A stretch of DNA of 64,000 bases from Spirosoma terrae. GTDB taxonomy: Bacteria > Bacteroidota > Bacteroidia > Cytophagales > Spirosomataceae. The notes beneath the pieces are model-generated. The model did no database searches, was not told where the DNA came from, and was given only the letters and a program-made list of their open reading frames with translations. The DNA lies in the NCBI RefSeq assembly GCF_010435915.1, contig NZ_JAAFZH010000008.1, positions 186,001 to 250,000 on the forward strand, written 5' to 3'. Shown here piece after piece: positions 1 to 8,996 of this stretch. Numbering within the stretch: the first letter of the stretch is position 1; every line of letters begins with the position of its first letter. The position numbers were made by a program, and so were the translations under genes.

Positions 1-2
1 GT

Positions 3-434
3 CCCGCGCGCCTGCTAACATTTGCTGAATACAACTTTATCCGCGCTGAAGCTGCTTTAATGTACGGAGCTGCCGGCAGTGCACAAAGTTTCTTTGAGGC
101 AGGAATTCGGGCATCGATGACGGACGCAGGCGTTGCGGCTGCCGACGTAGCAACCTATCTGACTGCAAACGGTACGTTGACGGGTACGCAGACGCAAATG
201 CTGGAACAGATCATCAATGAGAAATACGTGGCAAACCATGCCGTACTGATGGAGCCCTGGACGGATTACCGTCGGACAGGTTATCCTGCGCTAACGCCAC
301 TAAAAACCCCATTTGCGATTTACGACGAAGTGCCACACGTATTGTTCTACGCTCAGACGGAGATTAGTAACAATCCGAATGTGGTTCAGAAAACCTCTAT
401 GCTTGACCGGGTATTCTGGGATACCCGCCGATAG
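3..434 (+). CDS. SusD/RagB-like outer-membrane nutrient-binding lipoprotein, C-terminal fragment
   Basis: The reading frame is open from the window edge and no start is visible, so only the C-terminal 143 or so residues are here; the true start lies upstream. The segment LLTFAEYNFIRAEAAL followed by a helix, then EKYVANHAVLMEPWTDYRRTGYP and a final RVFWDT, is the usual C-terminal pattern of SusD-like proteins. These sit on the cell surface beside a SusC TonB-dependent porin and capture oligosaccharides or peptides for import. The cognate susC would be expected just upstream, outside the window. The following gene starts about 290 bp later, so this is probably the end of a susCD operon. The family call is firm; the substrate cannot be told. 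Confidence 0.85.
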   Translation, partial: PARLLTFAEYNFIRAEAALMYGAAGSAQSFFEAGIRASMTDAGVAAADVATYLTANGTLTGTQTQMLEQIINEKYVANHAVLMEPWTDYRRTGYPALTPLKTPFAIYDEVPHVLFYAQTEISNNPNVVQKTSMLDRVFWDTRR

Positions 435-435
435 C

Positions 436-522
436 CCGTAAATAGTCCGGCGTTTGGCTTCCGAGTGTTCAATTGTACTTCATCATCTATCCTTAAACTA
501 CTGAACGTCGGACTATTTACGG
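436..522. terminator. Long-loop inverted repeat after the SusD-like gene
   Basis: Arms CCGTAAATAGTCCG (436-449) and its exact complement (509-522) lie directly behind the stop codon and extend by about five more pairs with one mismatch. The 59-nt loop is long for an intrinsic terminator. A second small repeat, ACTAGTCA/TGACTAGT, lies at 534-541/565-572. The rest of the 435-727 gap shows no gene. Confidence 0.4.
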
Positions 523-727
523 AGATACGGGTTACTAGTCATTGGTTCTGGATTCTGGAGCTAGTGACTAGTCCCTAAAGAAAATGAGTGTATTTACGCC
601 ACCCTAAATCTCTCAATTTAGGATGAGGTGAAAGTTTTATCCTGTTCTATCGGCTGGAAGTCATACGGAAAATTATTGTCTAATTTGTATTGACCATCGG
701 TAACTAATTATTCCTAATCAGTAGATC

Positions 728-3631
728 ATGCTGAAGTTATCCTGCCTTCCTATACTCTTGCTATATATTACGGGCATCGTATCGGCCCAACCGGCTAATG
801 ATACAAAAGCTGCTCATGAACTGCTGGAGAAAACACGTACTGTCACACGTAGTGAATTTCAGCAGGCAAAAGCCAATAAGGCCGCCATTGTGAAACGAAT
901 GCTGGATCTGGGACTTTGGAAAGAGGCTACCGATGCGCTAAAGGCGGATAAGGGCTTAACTGCCGCTGAAAAGTCGCTGCTGTGGGCTGAGTATCACTGG
1001 CTGATCAACGACTTTAAAGCCGCTGAAAAGGACGTAACAACCGCGTTGACCGCTGATAAAAACAGTACGTGGGGAAAACGGCTGAAGGCGTTGCTGGCTA
1101 TTGAAGCCTGGGATCTTCAGAATGCCGAAAAACAGTGTAAACAACTGCTGGGCGCCAATCCAAACGACGATGAAACGGCCATTGTGTTAGGAAGAGCCCT
1201 GATGCTCCAGAAGAAATACCCTGAAGCCTTATCGGTGGCGCAGAAGCTTCAGAAAAAGAGCCCGAAACTGGCTGCCGCCTACCAGCTGGAAGCCAATGTG
1301 TATTTCTGGGATCAACACCCTGAAAAAGCGGAAGCGCCACTGGTAAAATCATTAACGCTCGATCCGCTCAATGCCGATGCCCGGTTCAGTTATGGATACG
1401 CTATCTGGCGCCGGGTCGATGCGACTCAATTGAATGACATGGCCGCGCAGTGGCAACTGGCGCTGGACATTAATCCGCTCCATTTTCAGACACACTGGCA
1501 TTGGGGAAATGGGCATACGAATCTGACGTTTGCGGATTATGCCGACAAAAACGAGAAAGAAATCCGGGAAAAATTAAGAGAAGCCGATAAGCTGTTCCAC
1601 GACAAGCGCCTGGCTGATGCCGTAGCCGTTACGTATAAGATCGAAAAAGAATACCCGACTTCAGTATTGCCCGCCATGCACCGGGGTTCGCTGTATTACA
1701 GCGATTTCGAAACGCCCAATCGCAAGGCGAATCTGGATTCGGCACAGCAGACATTTGTGTCGATCCTGGATAAGAAAAAACACTACGGCCCAGCGCATAA
1801 CGGGCTATCGGCTGTCATCAAATCGAAACGAATACCGTATCTGATGACCTACGATTCGATTACGAACGTACTGAAAACCACGAAAATAAAAGATCCCGAC
1901 AATTTCGCGAATGTATTCCCTGATCTAAGTTATTTCCCCGGCGACCGGGTTAAAGCGATGGTCTGGAATCAGATGTACACCAGTGTTGTCTATTTCCCGT
2001 TCCTGTCGAAGCAGGGTAATGCGTTTGCGGTTTCTCCGCTCCATATTGATCTGGCCCTGACGATGCGATCTCCGCAGTTCCGTTATACCACTACGTTCGA
2101 TAATCGGCAGTGGATGGACATTCGTGGGGTAGGGAGTGGTGCTGCCGATATTGAATACGTAGAGCGGGGGGCTTATGAGGAACGTAACGTAGTATTGCAC
2201 GAATACGTCCATCTGTTTCATGGCCGCGTACTGACCGATGCCGAAAACCGGAAGATTCGGGAGCGTTATTACGACGCGATGAAAAAGCAACTGACGTTGG
2301 ATTATTATTCGCAGAACAACGAGTCTGAGTATTTTGCGCAGACGTATCCGGCCTATTTTGAAAAAGTGAAAGTCCATCCGCTCGATTTCAAGTCGATGAA
2401 TATCACGGCAGAACTGAAATCGCGTGACCCTGAGATGTATAAGTTTCTGGATGCATTGGTCAAGAAAGAGCGGGCTTATCTGAACGGCGATCATGCCGTA
2501 ATGGCGTCGAACTGGGCGCAGGTGTACCTCAATATGAGCAATCGGGTAGCGCGTTCCGATGCCGACAAGGCCAGCAAATACCTGGATACGGCTTTAGTGT
2601 ATGACAATAAATACCAACCCGCGTATTTAGCCTATGCCCGGCTTAAACAGCAGCAGAACGATTTCGACAAGGCGCTGAGCTACATTAAATCGGCTGAAGC
2701 TATCGATCCCAATTATGCGCCAGTCTATGCGGCTTATGCCCAGTTGGAAGAAGCTAAATATACACCCGATAAGAGCCTGAACGATCTGATTGCTACGCAG
2801 GCCCGCTGGTATCAGAAAGCCTTGGATCTGGAGAAGGATTATCAGACGCGCGCGGCCGTAGCCATCCAGTTGCGGGATATGTTCTTCCAGAATGGACAAA
2901 TCAGTCAGGCCATCAAGGCCGCCGAAGAGTATGCCAGTACGGGACCTGACGTATCTACGTACCTGCGCGACCGTCGCGATGATGCAAAAGCATTTGCCGC
3001 TGCTCAGCGCGCTACGTTAGGTTATGCCGACCAACTCGACGTATTGAACAAACTGGTTTTACAGCGACCACAAAACTATCAGTTACGCGGCTTATACGCC
3101 GATGCATTGCTGGCCAACGGTCGTTATCAGGATTGCATCGAAACCATGAAGCAGGTGCAGCGAATTCTGGAAGCGAGCAAAAACGGACGTACTGATTTTG
3201 ATCTGCGTATTGCGGAGAGTTATGCCAAACTGAATAAGCCAGATTCGTTGACGTATTATCTGGATAAGGTTGTTGCTGAAAAATCGGAACTCGATCCGCT
3301 GGGTAAGCAACGGCTGGTACGTTTGCTGGCAACGGCTAACCGCCTGGCCGATGCCGAAACACTTTTCAAGAGCTTACCTACCAAGGGAACGTCGCTCTAT
3401 CAGTCGGCGGCCCAGCAATCCAGCGGAACCCTCAATGCAATAGGTGGCAAAACAGATGAGGCTATAAATGCTTACAAAAAATCGCTGGCGCTTAATCCGT
3501 ATAACTTACAGAGCTATGCTGGTTTGGCAGGTATTTATAAACAGGCAGGTAAACAAACAGAGCTGAAAGGCTTAGTGGCGGAGGCCAGTCAACTAGATAT
3601 TAAACCCGGAAAGAGTGCTGAATTAGATTAA
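728..3631 (+). CDS. Secreted TPR-repeat protein with HExxH (peptidase MA-like) domain
   Basis: A 967-residue protein with an N-terminal signal peptide (hydrophobic core near residues 4-20, cut after VSAQ). Helical TPR-type repeats occupy roughly residues 30-270 and 590-960. Between them lies a metallopeptidase-like segment with VVLHEYVHLFHG; the zinc-binding histidines are H491 and H495 with E492, and NESEYFA around residues 531-537 could supply the third ligand, as in gluzincins. The protein is therefore probably a periplasmic or surface zinc peptidase held in a TPR scaffold. It lies 33 bp ahead of two S10-like carboxypeptidase genes on the same strand, suggesting a shared proteolytic role (inference). 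No substrate is evident. Confidence 0.75.
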   Translation: MLKLSCLPILLLYITGIVSAQPANDTKAAHELLEKTRTVTRSEFQQAKANKAAIVKRMLDLGLWKEATDALKADKGLTAAEKSLLWAEYHWLINDFKAAEKDVTTALTADKNSTWGKRLKALLAIEAWDLQNAEKQCKQLLGANPNDDETAIVLGRALMLQKKYPEALSVAQKLQKKSPKLAAAYQLEANVYFWDQHPEKAEAPLVKSLTLDPLNADARFSYGYAIWRRVDATQLNDMAAQWQLALDINPLHFQTHWHWGNGHTNLTFADYADKNEKEIREKLREADKLFHDKRLADAVAVTYKIEKEYPTSVLPAMHRGSLYYSDFETPNRKANLDSAQQTFVSILDKKKHYGPAHNGLSAVIKSKRIPYLMTYDSITNVLKTTKIKDPDNFANVFPDLSYFPGDRVKAMVWNQMYTSVVYFPFLSKQGNAFAVSPLHIDLALTMRSPQFRYTTTFDNRQWMDIRGVGSGAADIEYVERGAYEERNVVLHEYVHLFHGRVLTDAENRKIRERYYDAMKKQLTLDYYSQNNESEYFAQTYPAYFEKVKVHPLDFKSMNITAELKSRDPEMYKFLDALVKKERAYLNGDHAVMASNWAQVYLNMSNRVARSDADKASKYLDTALVYDNKYQPAYLAYARLKQQQNDFDKALSYIKSAEAIDPNYAPVYAAYAQLEEAKYTPDKSLNDLIATQARWYQKALDLEKDYQTRAAVAIQLRDMFFQNGQISQAIKAAEEYASTGPDVSTYLRDRRDDAKAFAAAQRATLGYADQLDVLNKLVLQRPQNYQLRGLYADALLANGRYQDCIETMKQVQRILEASKNGRTDFDLRIAESYAKLNKPDSLTYYLDKVVAEKSELDPLGKQRLVRLLATANRLADAETLFKSLPTKGTSLYQSAAQQSSGTLNAIGGKTDEAINAYKKSLALNPYNLQSYAGLAGIYKQAGKQTELKGLVAEASQLDIKPGKSAELD

Positions 3632-3664
3632 ACTTCATGACAAAACCACTGTAAAGTTGAGCTT

Positions 3665-5152
3665 ATGAAACAAACGATTACCACGTTCCTTTTTTATTGC
3701 CTTGCCCTGACCCTTTCTACTGCTCAGAATCGTACGCTGAAACTGAATGGTGACGTAACGACCAAAGATCAGGTTACGATCAAAGGAAAGGTTGTTCCGT
3801 ATAACGCAACGGCTGGCAACCAGCCTGTTTATGACGAAAACGGAAAGCCCATCGCTACGTTGTTTTATGTGTATTACGAACGGTCAGACGTAGCCGACAA
3901 ATCGACTCGGCCATTGTTTATTTCGTTCAATGGCGGCCCCGGTGCGGCTTCCTGCTGGATGCATATTGGCTATACGGGGCCTAAGAAGGTAAATGTCGAT
4001 AGCGAAGGCTATCCGTTGCAGCCATACGGTATAAAGGACAATCCGAACTCGATTCTGGATGTGGCTGATATCGTATACGTAGAGCCTGTCAATACCGGGT
4101 TTTCACGGGCCGTTAACGACTCGATTCCAAAGTCCAAGTTTTTTGGTGTCAACGCTGACATTAAGTATTTGGCCGAGTGGCTCAATGTGTTCGTAAGCCG
4201 TAAAAATCGCTGGCCATCACCGAAGTATCTAATCGGCGAAAGCTACGGTACAACGCGCGTATCGGGTCTGGCACTGGAGCTGCAGAATGCCGACTGGATG
4301 TATCTGAATGGCGTGATTCTGGTATCACCGACCGATTTGGGTATCGAGCGGGGCGGCCCAGTCGAAGCAGCTAACTTCTTGCCGTATTATGCGGCTACAG
4401 CCTGGTATCACAAGAAGCTTCCGTCGGACCTTCAGCAGAAGGACCTTGATGCGGTTCTGCCCGAAGTGGAGCAGTTTACGATCAACGAACTGGCGCCTGC
4501 TTTAACAAAAGGTGGTTTTATGGAAGCCGATAAGAAAAAACAGATGGCCGCTAAAATTGCCCGGTACTCAGGCTTGTCGGAAAAGGTTGTTCTGGAACAT
4601 AACCTGATGATTCCGACGTCTTTCTTCTGGAAAGAATTGCTACGTGATAAAGGGTATCAGATTGGCCGCCTTGATTCTCGTTATCTGGGTATCGACCGCG
4701 AGGAGGCTGGAGACCGGCCCGACTATGCTGCCGAATATACGTCCTGGCAACATTCGTTTACGCCCGCTATCAACTATTACCTGCGCGAGGTCCTCAAATA
4801 CAAAACAGACCTCAAGTACTACATTGCTGGGCAAACTCGCCCCTGGGATCGCGATGGGGCCAATGCCGATCGTACAGGAGCTAACCTGCGTCAGGCAATG
4901 GCTCAGAATCCATATCTCCACGTAATGATTCAGTCAGGGTATTACGATGGCGCCACCGATTACTTCAATGCTAAATTCAATATGTGGCATATTGATCCGA
5001 GCGGAAAACTGAAAAATCGACTGGAATGGAAAGGCTATCGGGGAGGCCACATGATGTACTTGCGTGATGAAGACATGGTCACGTCAACCGACGATATCCG
5101 GGCTTTCATTCAGAAGACATTGCCGAAGCCAGATCAGCCCGCGAAGTATTAA
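3665..5152 (+). CDS. S10-family serine carboxypeptidase-like protein (first of a tandem pair)
   Basis: A 495-residue secreted protein whose signal peptide ends near STAQ. It carries the S10 hallmarks: FNGGPGAAS near residue 88 (oxyanion region), GESYGTTR with nucleophile Ser193, YYDGATD with candidate Asp428, and GGHMMY with His462. The triad order Ser-Asp-His fits peptidase family S10, which removes C-terminal residues; bacterial members of this size are common in Bacteroidota. It is closely similar to the next gene, with long identical stretches around the active site, so the pair arose by tandem duplication. It starts 33 bp after the TPR/HExxH gene and is probably cotranscribed with it. 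Confidence 0.85.
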   Translation: MKQTITTFLFYCLALTLSTAQNRTLKLNGDVTTKDQVTIKGKVVPYNATAGNQPVYDENGKPIATLFYVYYERSDVADKSTRPLFISFNGGPGAASCWMHIGYTGPKKVNVDSEGYPLQPYGIKDNPNSILDVADIVYVEPVNTGFSRAVNDSIPKSKFFGVNADIKYLAEWLNVFVSRKNRWPSPKYLIGESYGTTRVSGLALELQNADWMYLNGVILVSPTDLGIERGGPVEAANFLPYYAATAWYHKKLPSDLQQKDLDAVLPEVEQFTINELAPALTKGGFMEADKKKQMAAKIARYSGLSEKVVLEHNLMIPTSFFWKELLRDKGYQIGRLDSRYLGIDREEAGDRPDYAAEYTSWQHSFTPAINYYLREVLKYKTDLKYYIAGQTRPWDRDGANADRTGANLRQAMAQNPYLHVMIQSGYYDGATDYFNAKFNMWHIDPSGKLKNRLEWKGYRGGHMMYLRDEDMVTSTDDIRAFIQKTLPKPDQPAKY

Positions 5153-5179
5153 AAGTTTACAGTTTTTGAGTTTATAGTG

Positions 5180-5210
5180 GCTGACGCAAGCGAATTGCTG
5201 ATGCGTCAGC
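5180..5210 (+). terminator. Hairpin between the two S10 genes
   Basis: GCTGACGCA (5180-5188) pairs with TGCGTCAGC (5202-5210) around a 13-nt loop. It is flanked by TTTGAGTTTATAG and CTATAAACTGAAAAC, sequences that recur in the hairpin after the second S10 gene. No strong T-run follows, so it may be a dispersed repeat rather than a terminator. Confidence 0.45.
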
Positions 5211-5292
5211 TACCGCTCGGGCGGCCCCATGAAAACTATAAACTGAAAACACAAAAAGGATAGAACCAACTAAACAACTACCAAACTATTAC

Positions 5293-6882
5293 ATGAAACG
5301 GATTGCCATTTTATTGATTATTGGGCTAACAACCGGCTCCTTATCGTTTGCTCAGGGGCAACGCGGACAGGGCCAGCGCGGAGCCGCTGCACCCGCTGCG
5401 GAAGGACAGCCTGCTCGCCCAGCATCGAGTGCCGCTTCGTCAAAACCGGCTCCCGGTGACCTTACGTTGCCGATGGATTCGACCGTAACCACATCCAGCG
5501 CTGTGACCATCAAAGGACAACGCGTTCCCTATACGGCTACGGTTGGTACACAGCCTGTCTGGGATGAAAACGGGAAACCTGTTGCTGGTGTATTCTATAC
5601 GTATTACGAGCGTTCGGACGTAAAAGATCGGACAACTCGCCCGCTGGTTATTTCCTTCAATGGAGGACCTGGAACGGCGTCTGTTTGGATGCACCTCGCT
5701 TATACGGGACCAAAGCTATTGAACATTGATAATGAAGGTTATCCATTACAGCCTTACACGATCAAAGACAACCCGAACTCGATTCTGGATGTAGCTGACA
5801 TCGTGTATATCGATCCAGTTAACACCGGTTATTCTCGGATGGCCAACAAAGACGTACCACGTTCGAAATTCTTCGGTGTGAATGCCGACATTAAATACCT
5901 GGCTGAGTGGCTGAACGTGTTCGTAAGCCGTAAAAATCGCTGGCCATCGCCTAAGTATCTGATTGGCGAAAGCTACGGTACAACGCGCGTATCGGGCCTG
6001 GCCCTGGAGCTGCAGAATGCTAGCTGGATGTATCTGAACGGTGTGATTCTGGTGTCGCCAACGGATCTGGGGATCAACCGGGAAGGACCAGTTGGTGCGG
6101 CAAATCTATTGCCATACTATGCGGCAACGGCCTGGTTCCATAAGCGGTTGCCTCAGGATCTTCAGCAAAAAGACCTGACAGCTATGTTACCAGAAGTGGA
6201 GCAGTTTACGATTAATGAGTTCCTGCCCGCTTTAGCAAAAGGCGGATTCCTGGAAGCTGATAAGAAAAAGCAGATTGCTACCAAAGTGGCCCGCTACTCG
6301 GGTTTGTCAGAAAAGGTGATTCTGGAACATAATCTGATGATTCCGACGTCTTTCTTCTGGAAAGAACTCATGCGCGACAAAGGTTATACCGTTGGCCGCC
6401 TTGACTCACGCTACTTAGGTATCGACCGCGAAGATGCAGGCGAACGTCCTGATTACTCACCTGAATTAACGTCATGGTTGCACTCGTTTGCGGCTCCGAT
6501 CAACTATTATTTCCGCGAGTTCCTGAACTACAAGACCGATTTGAAATACTATATGTTCGGACCAGTTCATCCATGGGCACGTACGGGCGCTGATACGGAT
6601 CGTACTGGCGAAAACCTGCGTCAGGCAATGGCTCAGAACCCTTACCTACATCTGCTGGTTCAATCCGGTTATTATGATGGCGCTTGTGATTACTTTGGGG
6701 CTCAGTACAATATGTGGCAAATGGACCCAAGTGGTAAACTGAAAACCCGGATGGATTGGAAAGGATACCGTAGTGGCCACATGATGTACCTGCGTCAGGA
6801 AGATTTGGTTAAGTCGAACGACGACCTACGGGATTTCATCAAGAAATCAACCCCAAAACCAAATCAGCCAGCGAAGTATTAA
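5293..6882 (+). CDS. S10-family serine carboxypeptidase-like protein (second of a tandem pair)
   Basis: A 529-residue paralogue of the preceding gene. It has a signal peptide ending near SFAQ, then about 45 residues of low-complexity Gly/Gln/Arg/Pro/Ala linker that the first copy lacks. The catalytic set is conserved: FNGGPGTAS, GESYGTTR with Ser227, YYDGACD with Asp462 and SGHMMY with His496. It is probably an exported carboxypeptidase. The extra linker could tether the domain or span the cell wall (inference). The gene is convergent with proline dehydrogenase if the IS-bounded block is removed; a perfect 26-bp inverted repeat follows 10 bp after the stop. Confidence 0.85.
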   Translation: MKRIAILLIIGLTTGSLSFAQGQRGQGQRGAAAPAAEGQPARPASSAASSKPAPGDLTLPMDSTVTTSSAVTIKGQRVPYTATVGTQPVWDENGKPVAGVFYTYYERSDVKDRTTRPLVISFNGGPGTASVWMHLAYTGPKLLNIDNEGYPLQPYTIKDNPNSILDVADIVYIDPVNTGYSRMANKDVPRSKFFGVNADIKYLAEWLNVFVSRKNRWPSPKYLIGESYGTTRVSGLALELQNASWMYLNGVILVSPTDLGINREGPVGAANLLPYYAATAWFHKRLPQDLQQKDLTAMLPEVEQFTINEFLPALAKGGFLEADKKKQIATKVARYSGLSEKVILEHNLMIPTSFFWKELMRDKGYTVGRLDSRYLGIDREDAGERPDYSPELTSWLHSFAAPINYYFREFLNYKTDLKYYMFGPVHPWARTGADTDRTGENLRQAMAQNPYLHLLVQSGYYDGACDYFGAQYNMWQMDPSGKLKTRMDWKGYRSGHMMYLRQEDLVKSNDDLRDFIKKSTPKPNQPAKY

Positions 6883-6892
6883 ACAGTTTATG

Positions 6893-6968
6893 GTTTTGAG
6901 TTTATAGTTTTCAGTTTAAAGTTATTGGCGCTTCAGCCACTATAAACTGAAAACTATAAACTCAAAAC
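6893..6968. terminator. Perfect 26-bp inverted repeat, probable bidirectional terminator
   Basis: Positions 6893-6918 and 6943-6968 are exact reverse complements around a 24-nt loop. It lies between the second S10 gene and the IS630 insertion. In the reconstructed uninterrupted chromosome it would sit between two convergent genes, where a bidirectional terminator is expected. Confidence 0.6.
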
Positions 6969-7018
6969 TCCTAAGTAGTCTGTAAGAAATAGTTTGCATT
7001 ATTTCCTAACTTGCCCTC

Positions 7019-7459
7019 ATGGGACGAGTAAACACACCCGTTCTAACCAACACCCAACAGGCTGAGTTAGAACGCGAACTGAAGAGCAACGACAACCACA
7101 GCTTTCGCATGCGCTGCCAAGCCATCCTGCTCAAAGCGGCTGGCCGTAACTCGAAAGACGTGGCTCTGATCGTGGGCATGTGCCATGTTAGTGTGAATAG
7201 TTGGTTAAAACGCTTTAAAAATGATGGGATCGAAGGGCTAAAAATTAAACCGGGGCGGGGCCGTAAGCCCTTACTGGATAAAATAGCGGACAAAGAGGCC
7301 GTGCTGGCGGCTGTCAAAGCCAACCGCCAGCGTATCCAACTGGCCAAAGCTGACTGGCAAGCCACTCGCCAAAAAGGTAGCAAACCCGTCAGCGAGTCTA
7401 CGTTTCGTACCTTTTTAAAAACCTTGGTGGGCGATATAAACGAATTCGCCGACGGGTAA
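7019..7459 (+). CDS. IS630 transposase, N-terminal part (orfA)
   Basis: This 146-residue frame holds the DNA-binding half of an IS630 transposase: a helix-turn-helix with SVNSWLKRFKNDGIEGL, then a basic GRGRKPLLD segment typical of the paired-like region that binds the terminal repeats. It stops shortly after the slippery site T TTA AAA at 7414-7420. A -1 shift there continues as NLGGRYKRIRRRVKGKPDP, a run characteristic of IS630 transposases, straight into orfB. The fused product would be about 343 residues, the normal length for the family. Without the shift, a short DNA-binding protein that might inhibit transposition would be made (inference). Confidence 0.88.
   Translation: MGRVNTPVLTNTQQAELERELKSNDNHSFRMRCQAILLKAAGRNSKDVALIVGMCHVSVNSWLKRFKNDGIEGLKIKPGRGRKPLLDKIADKEAVLAAVKANRQRIQLAKADWQATRQKGSKPVSESTFRTFLKTLVGDINEFADG
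7414..7420 (+). other. Candidate programmed -1 frameshift site, IS copy 1
   Basis: The heptamer TTTAAAA sits in the orfA frame as T TTA AAA, a canonical X XXY YYZ slippery sequence. Shifting here joins orfA to the orfB frame without passing a stop. The same site is at 38391-38397 in copy 2. Confidence 0.65.
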
Positions 7460-7512
7460 AAGGAAAGCCTGATCCGGTAATATATACTTACAAAAAAGAA
7501 CAACTTAGGGAG

Positions 7513-8049
7513 TTGGAAGAACTTTCTGGGCAAGGGCTGATTGATCTGTTTTATGGCGACGAAACCCATGTGTGTAGTGAAGGCTATGTGCCTTATGGCT
7601 GGCAATTTCCCCAGGAAGATGTTCATATAGTGGCCCAAAAGGGCTTCAAAATCAACTCTTGGGGGCTGATTAACCGGCAAAATAGCTTGCATTGGTCCAC
7701 TACTCAGCAACGCATCACGGCTCGGTTTGTGGGTGAACAACTGGATAAGCTCTCGTTTAGGATTCATCGGTCGACAGTGGTTGTGTTGGACAATGCTCGG
7801 ATTCACACAGCGGGCTACATCCAAGGGATGCGTTCGATTTGGGAAGCCAGAGGGCTTTATCTATTTTTCTTACCGACTTATTGTCCTCATTTCAACCTTG
7901 CTGAAACGCTATGGCGACATCTAAAAGGGGGATGGTTAAAACCCGAGGACTATTCGACCAGCGATGAATTAGCTTATGCCTTAAATCGCTGTTTAGCGAA
8001 TGTGGGTCGAGAGTTAACGATCAATTTTAGTGCTTTTAATGCAAACTAA
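7513..8049 (+). CDS. IS630 transposase, catalytic DDE part (orfB)
   Basis: This frame carries the catalytic core: LFYGDETHV (first Asp), VVLDNARIHTA (second Asp) and YCPHFNLAETLWRHLKG (Glu), the DDE triad of IS630 transposases. The TTG at 7513 is unlikely to be the real start, because the frame is open and coding-like back to the slippery site at 7414-7420; translation is more likely by -1 frameshift from orfA. The enzyme cuts at the terminal repeats and inserts the element at TA. The frame ends 15 bp before the element end. Confidence 0.88.
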   Translation: MEELSGQGLIDLFYGDETHVCSEGYVPYGWQFPQEDVHIVAQKGFKINSWGLINRQNSLHWSTTQQRITARFVGEQLDKLSFRIHRSTVVVLDNARIHTAGYIQGMRSIWEARGLYLFFLPTYCPHFNLAETLWRHLKGGWLKPEDYSTSDELAYALNRCLANVGRELTINFSAFNAN

Positions 8050-8198
8050 TAATCGAGCACTACTTATTGTCAATAACATTGAAATAAGGATGCGAGATAT
8101 TCAGCCAATAAAGTTGAACTAATGGCTCGTCGAACAAATAAACGGGCAAGGAGAATAAAAAAGCCAGAAATAGGAGAGGATTGATTAACAAAGAAAAA

Positions 8199-8220
8199 GC
8201 CACATCTGACTAGATGTGGC
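8199..8220 (-). terminator. Intrinsic terminator of the small membrane protein gene
   Basis: GCCACATCT and AGATGTGGC (9-bp perfect stem, 4-nt loop) are followed on the minus strand by CTTTTTCTTT, a T-rich tail. It lies about 55 bp after the stop of the minus-strand gene at 8276-8548. Confidence 0.75.
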
Positions 8221-8275
8221 CCATAAAGGAAATAAACCAGAATACAGTTTATTCCTTAACGTGGTATATCAAAGA

Positions 8276-8548
8276 TTAAGACTGACTGTCCAACTTCATT
8301 TCTACTTCTTTTTTCTGAACATCAGCTTCCTGACTACCTTCTTCGGCTTTAACAACTTTATTCGATTTTTTGGAGGGAGTCGATTCAAGAAGATTTACCA
8401 CCAAGAATAGATAAGCTACTACAGCAAAGAAGCGATGCCCGTCTTCCCAGCGAGTGATGTCGAAAGTGGCGATCAGAAACGAACTAACCAAGTATACAAA
8501 TGCAGCTGTTCCAATAAGAACGCCAAAGAAATATGTACGGTTTTTCAT
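8276..8548 (-). CDS. Small two-helix membrane protein of unknown function
   Basis: The ATG at 8548 (MKNRTYFFG) is preferred over the in-frame TTG 15 bp upstream. The 90-residue protein has two hydrophobic helices (about residues 6-27 and 40-55) separated by a short charged loop, then a Lys/Glu-rich tail of about 30 residues. I recognise no family. It is the first plasmid-side gene after IS copy 1 and is followed by a clear terminator, so the IS did not truncate it. Confidence 0.6.
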   Translation of the reverse strand: MKNRTYFFGVLIGTAAFVYLVSSFLIATFDITRWEDGHRFFAVVAYLFLVVNLLESTPSKKSNKVVKAEEGSQEADVQKKEVEMKLDSQS

Positions 8549-8599
8549 TGTTTCAGTATTCAAGTATGGATAATAATTCTTAAGCCCACTCCATTATGT

Positions 8600-8632
8600 A
8601 GAGCTAGTGGTATTTTCTCTACCACTAGCTCT
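8600..8632 (-). terminator. 13-bp perfect hairpin between two minus-strand small genes
   Basis: AGAGCTAGTGGTA (8600-8612) pairs exactly with 8620-8632 around a 7-nt loop, 5 bp after the stop of the 55-residue gene. There is no T-tract on the minus strand, so it may be a processing or stabilising hairpin rather than a true terminator. Confidence 0.5.
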
Positions 8633-8637
8633 TAGAC

Positions 8638-8805
8638 TTAATCTTCACGACGTACTCCTTTATAAGGAGTTCCATCTTTTTTGCCAGACATAATCTGGCC
8701 GGTTGTAGCATTACGTTTGAAGTATACCCCGTTATGTTCAAACTGCGAGCGTTGGCGAACAGCGCCAATTCGACGTCCATCACCAGTAGGTTTGTTTACA
8801 GCCAT
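8638..8805 (-). CDS. Small basic protein (55 aa), unknown function
   Basis: A short gene starting at an ATG preceded by AGGAGGTGAAAA, a near-perfect Shine-Dalgarno sequence, which is unusual in this phylum and supports the start. The product begins MAVNKPTGDGRRIGAVRQRS and contains NGVYFKRNATTGQIMSGKK and a C-terminal YKGVRRED. It is rich in Arg/Lys with no signal or membrane segment. I recall similar short proteins with a TGDxRRxGAV start in plasmids and phages but know no function; nucleic-acid binding is a guess from the charge. A 13-bp hairpin follows the stop. Confidence 0.7.
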   Translation of the reverse strand: MAVNKPTGDGRRIGAVRQRSQFEHNGVYFKRNATTGQIMSGKKDGTPYKGVRRED

Positions 8806-8996
8806 TTTTCACCTCCTTTCTTTTTAGTTTAAAAAATGTACCCGTAATGTAATCTTTTGTAAGGCAGAGAAACAGTTAGTAGATTTGTACAGTTTAAGCA
8901 ACAAATCGAATCCCTGTCTTATTAATAAAACGTGATAGAAACGCCATTAGTTTCATCAATGAAAAAAAATATATAAATTTTTTACATATAAAACAC

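Larger units (their letters stand above)
6974..8064 (+). mobile_element. IS630-family insertion sequence, copy 1
   Basis: A 1,091-bp element flanked by TA at 6972-6973 and 8065-8066, the target duplication typical of IS630/Tc1-mariner elements. Including TA, the first 30 bp and the reverse complement of the last 30 bp form imperfect terminal inverted repeats: TAAGTAGT at the outside and TAGTTTGCATTA at the inside match. It encodes a transposase in two overlapping frames. A second copy with identical translated products and the same length lies at 37951-39041, so the transposition or recombination is recent. Confidence 0.9.

Noticed and set aside
1925..2494. 189-residue minus-strand frame inside the TPR/HExxH gene
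   Set aside because: Shadow frame; the opposite strand carries a clear zinc motif.
7006..7824. 272-residue minus-strand frame inside IS630 (also 37983-38801)
   Set aside because: Antisense shadow of the transposase; no recognisable domain and fully overlapped.
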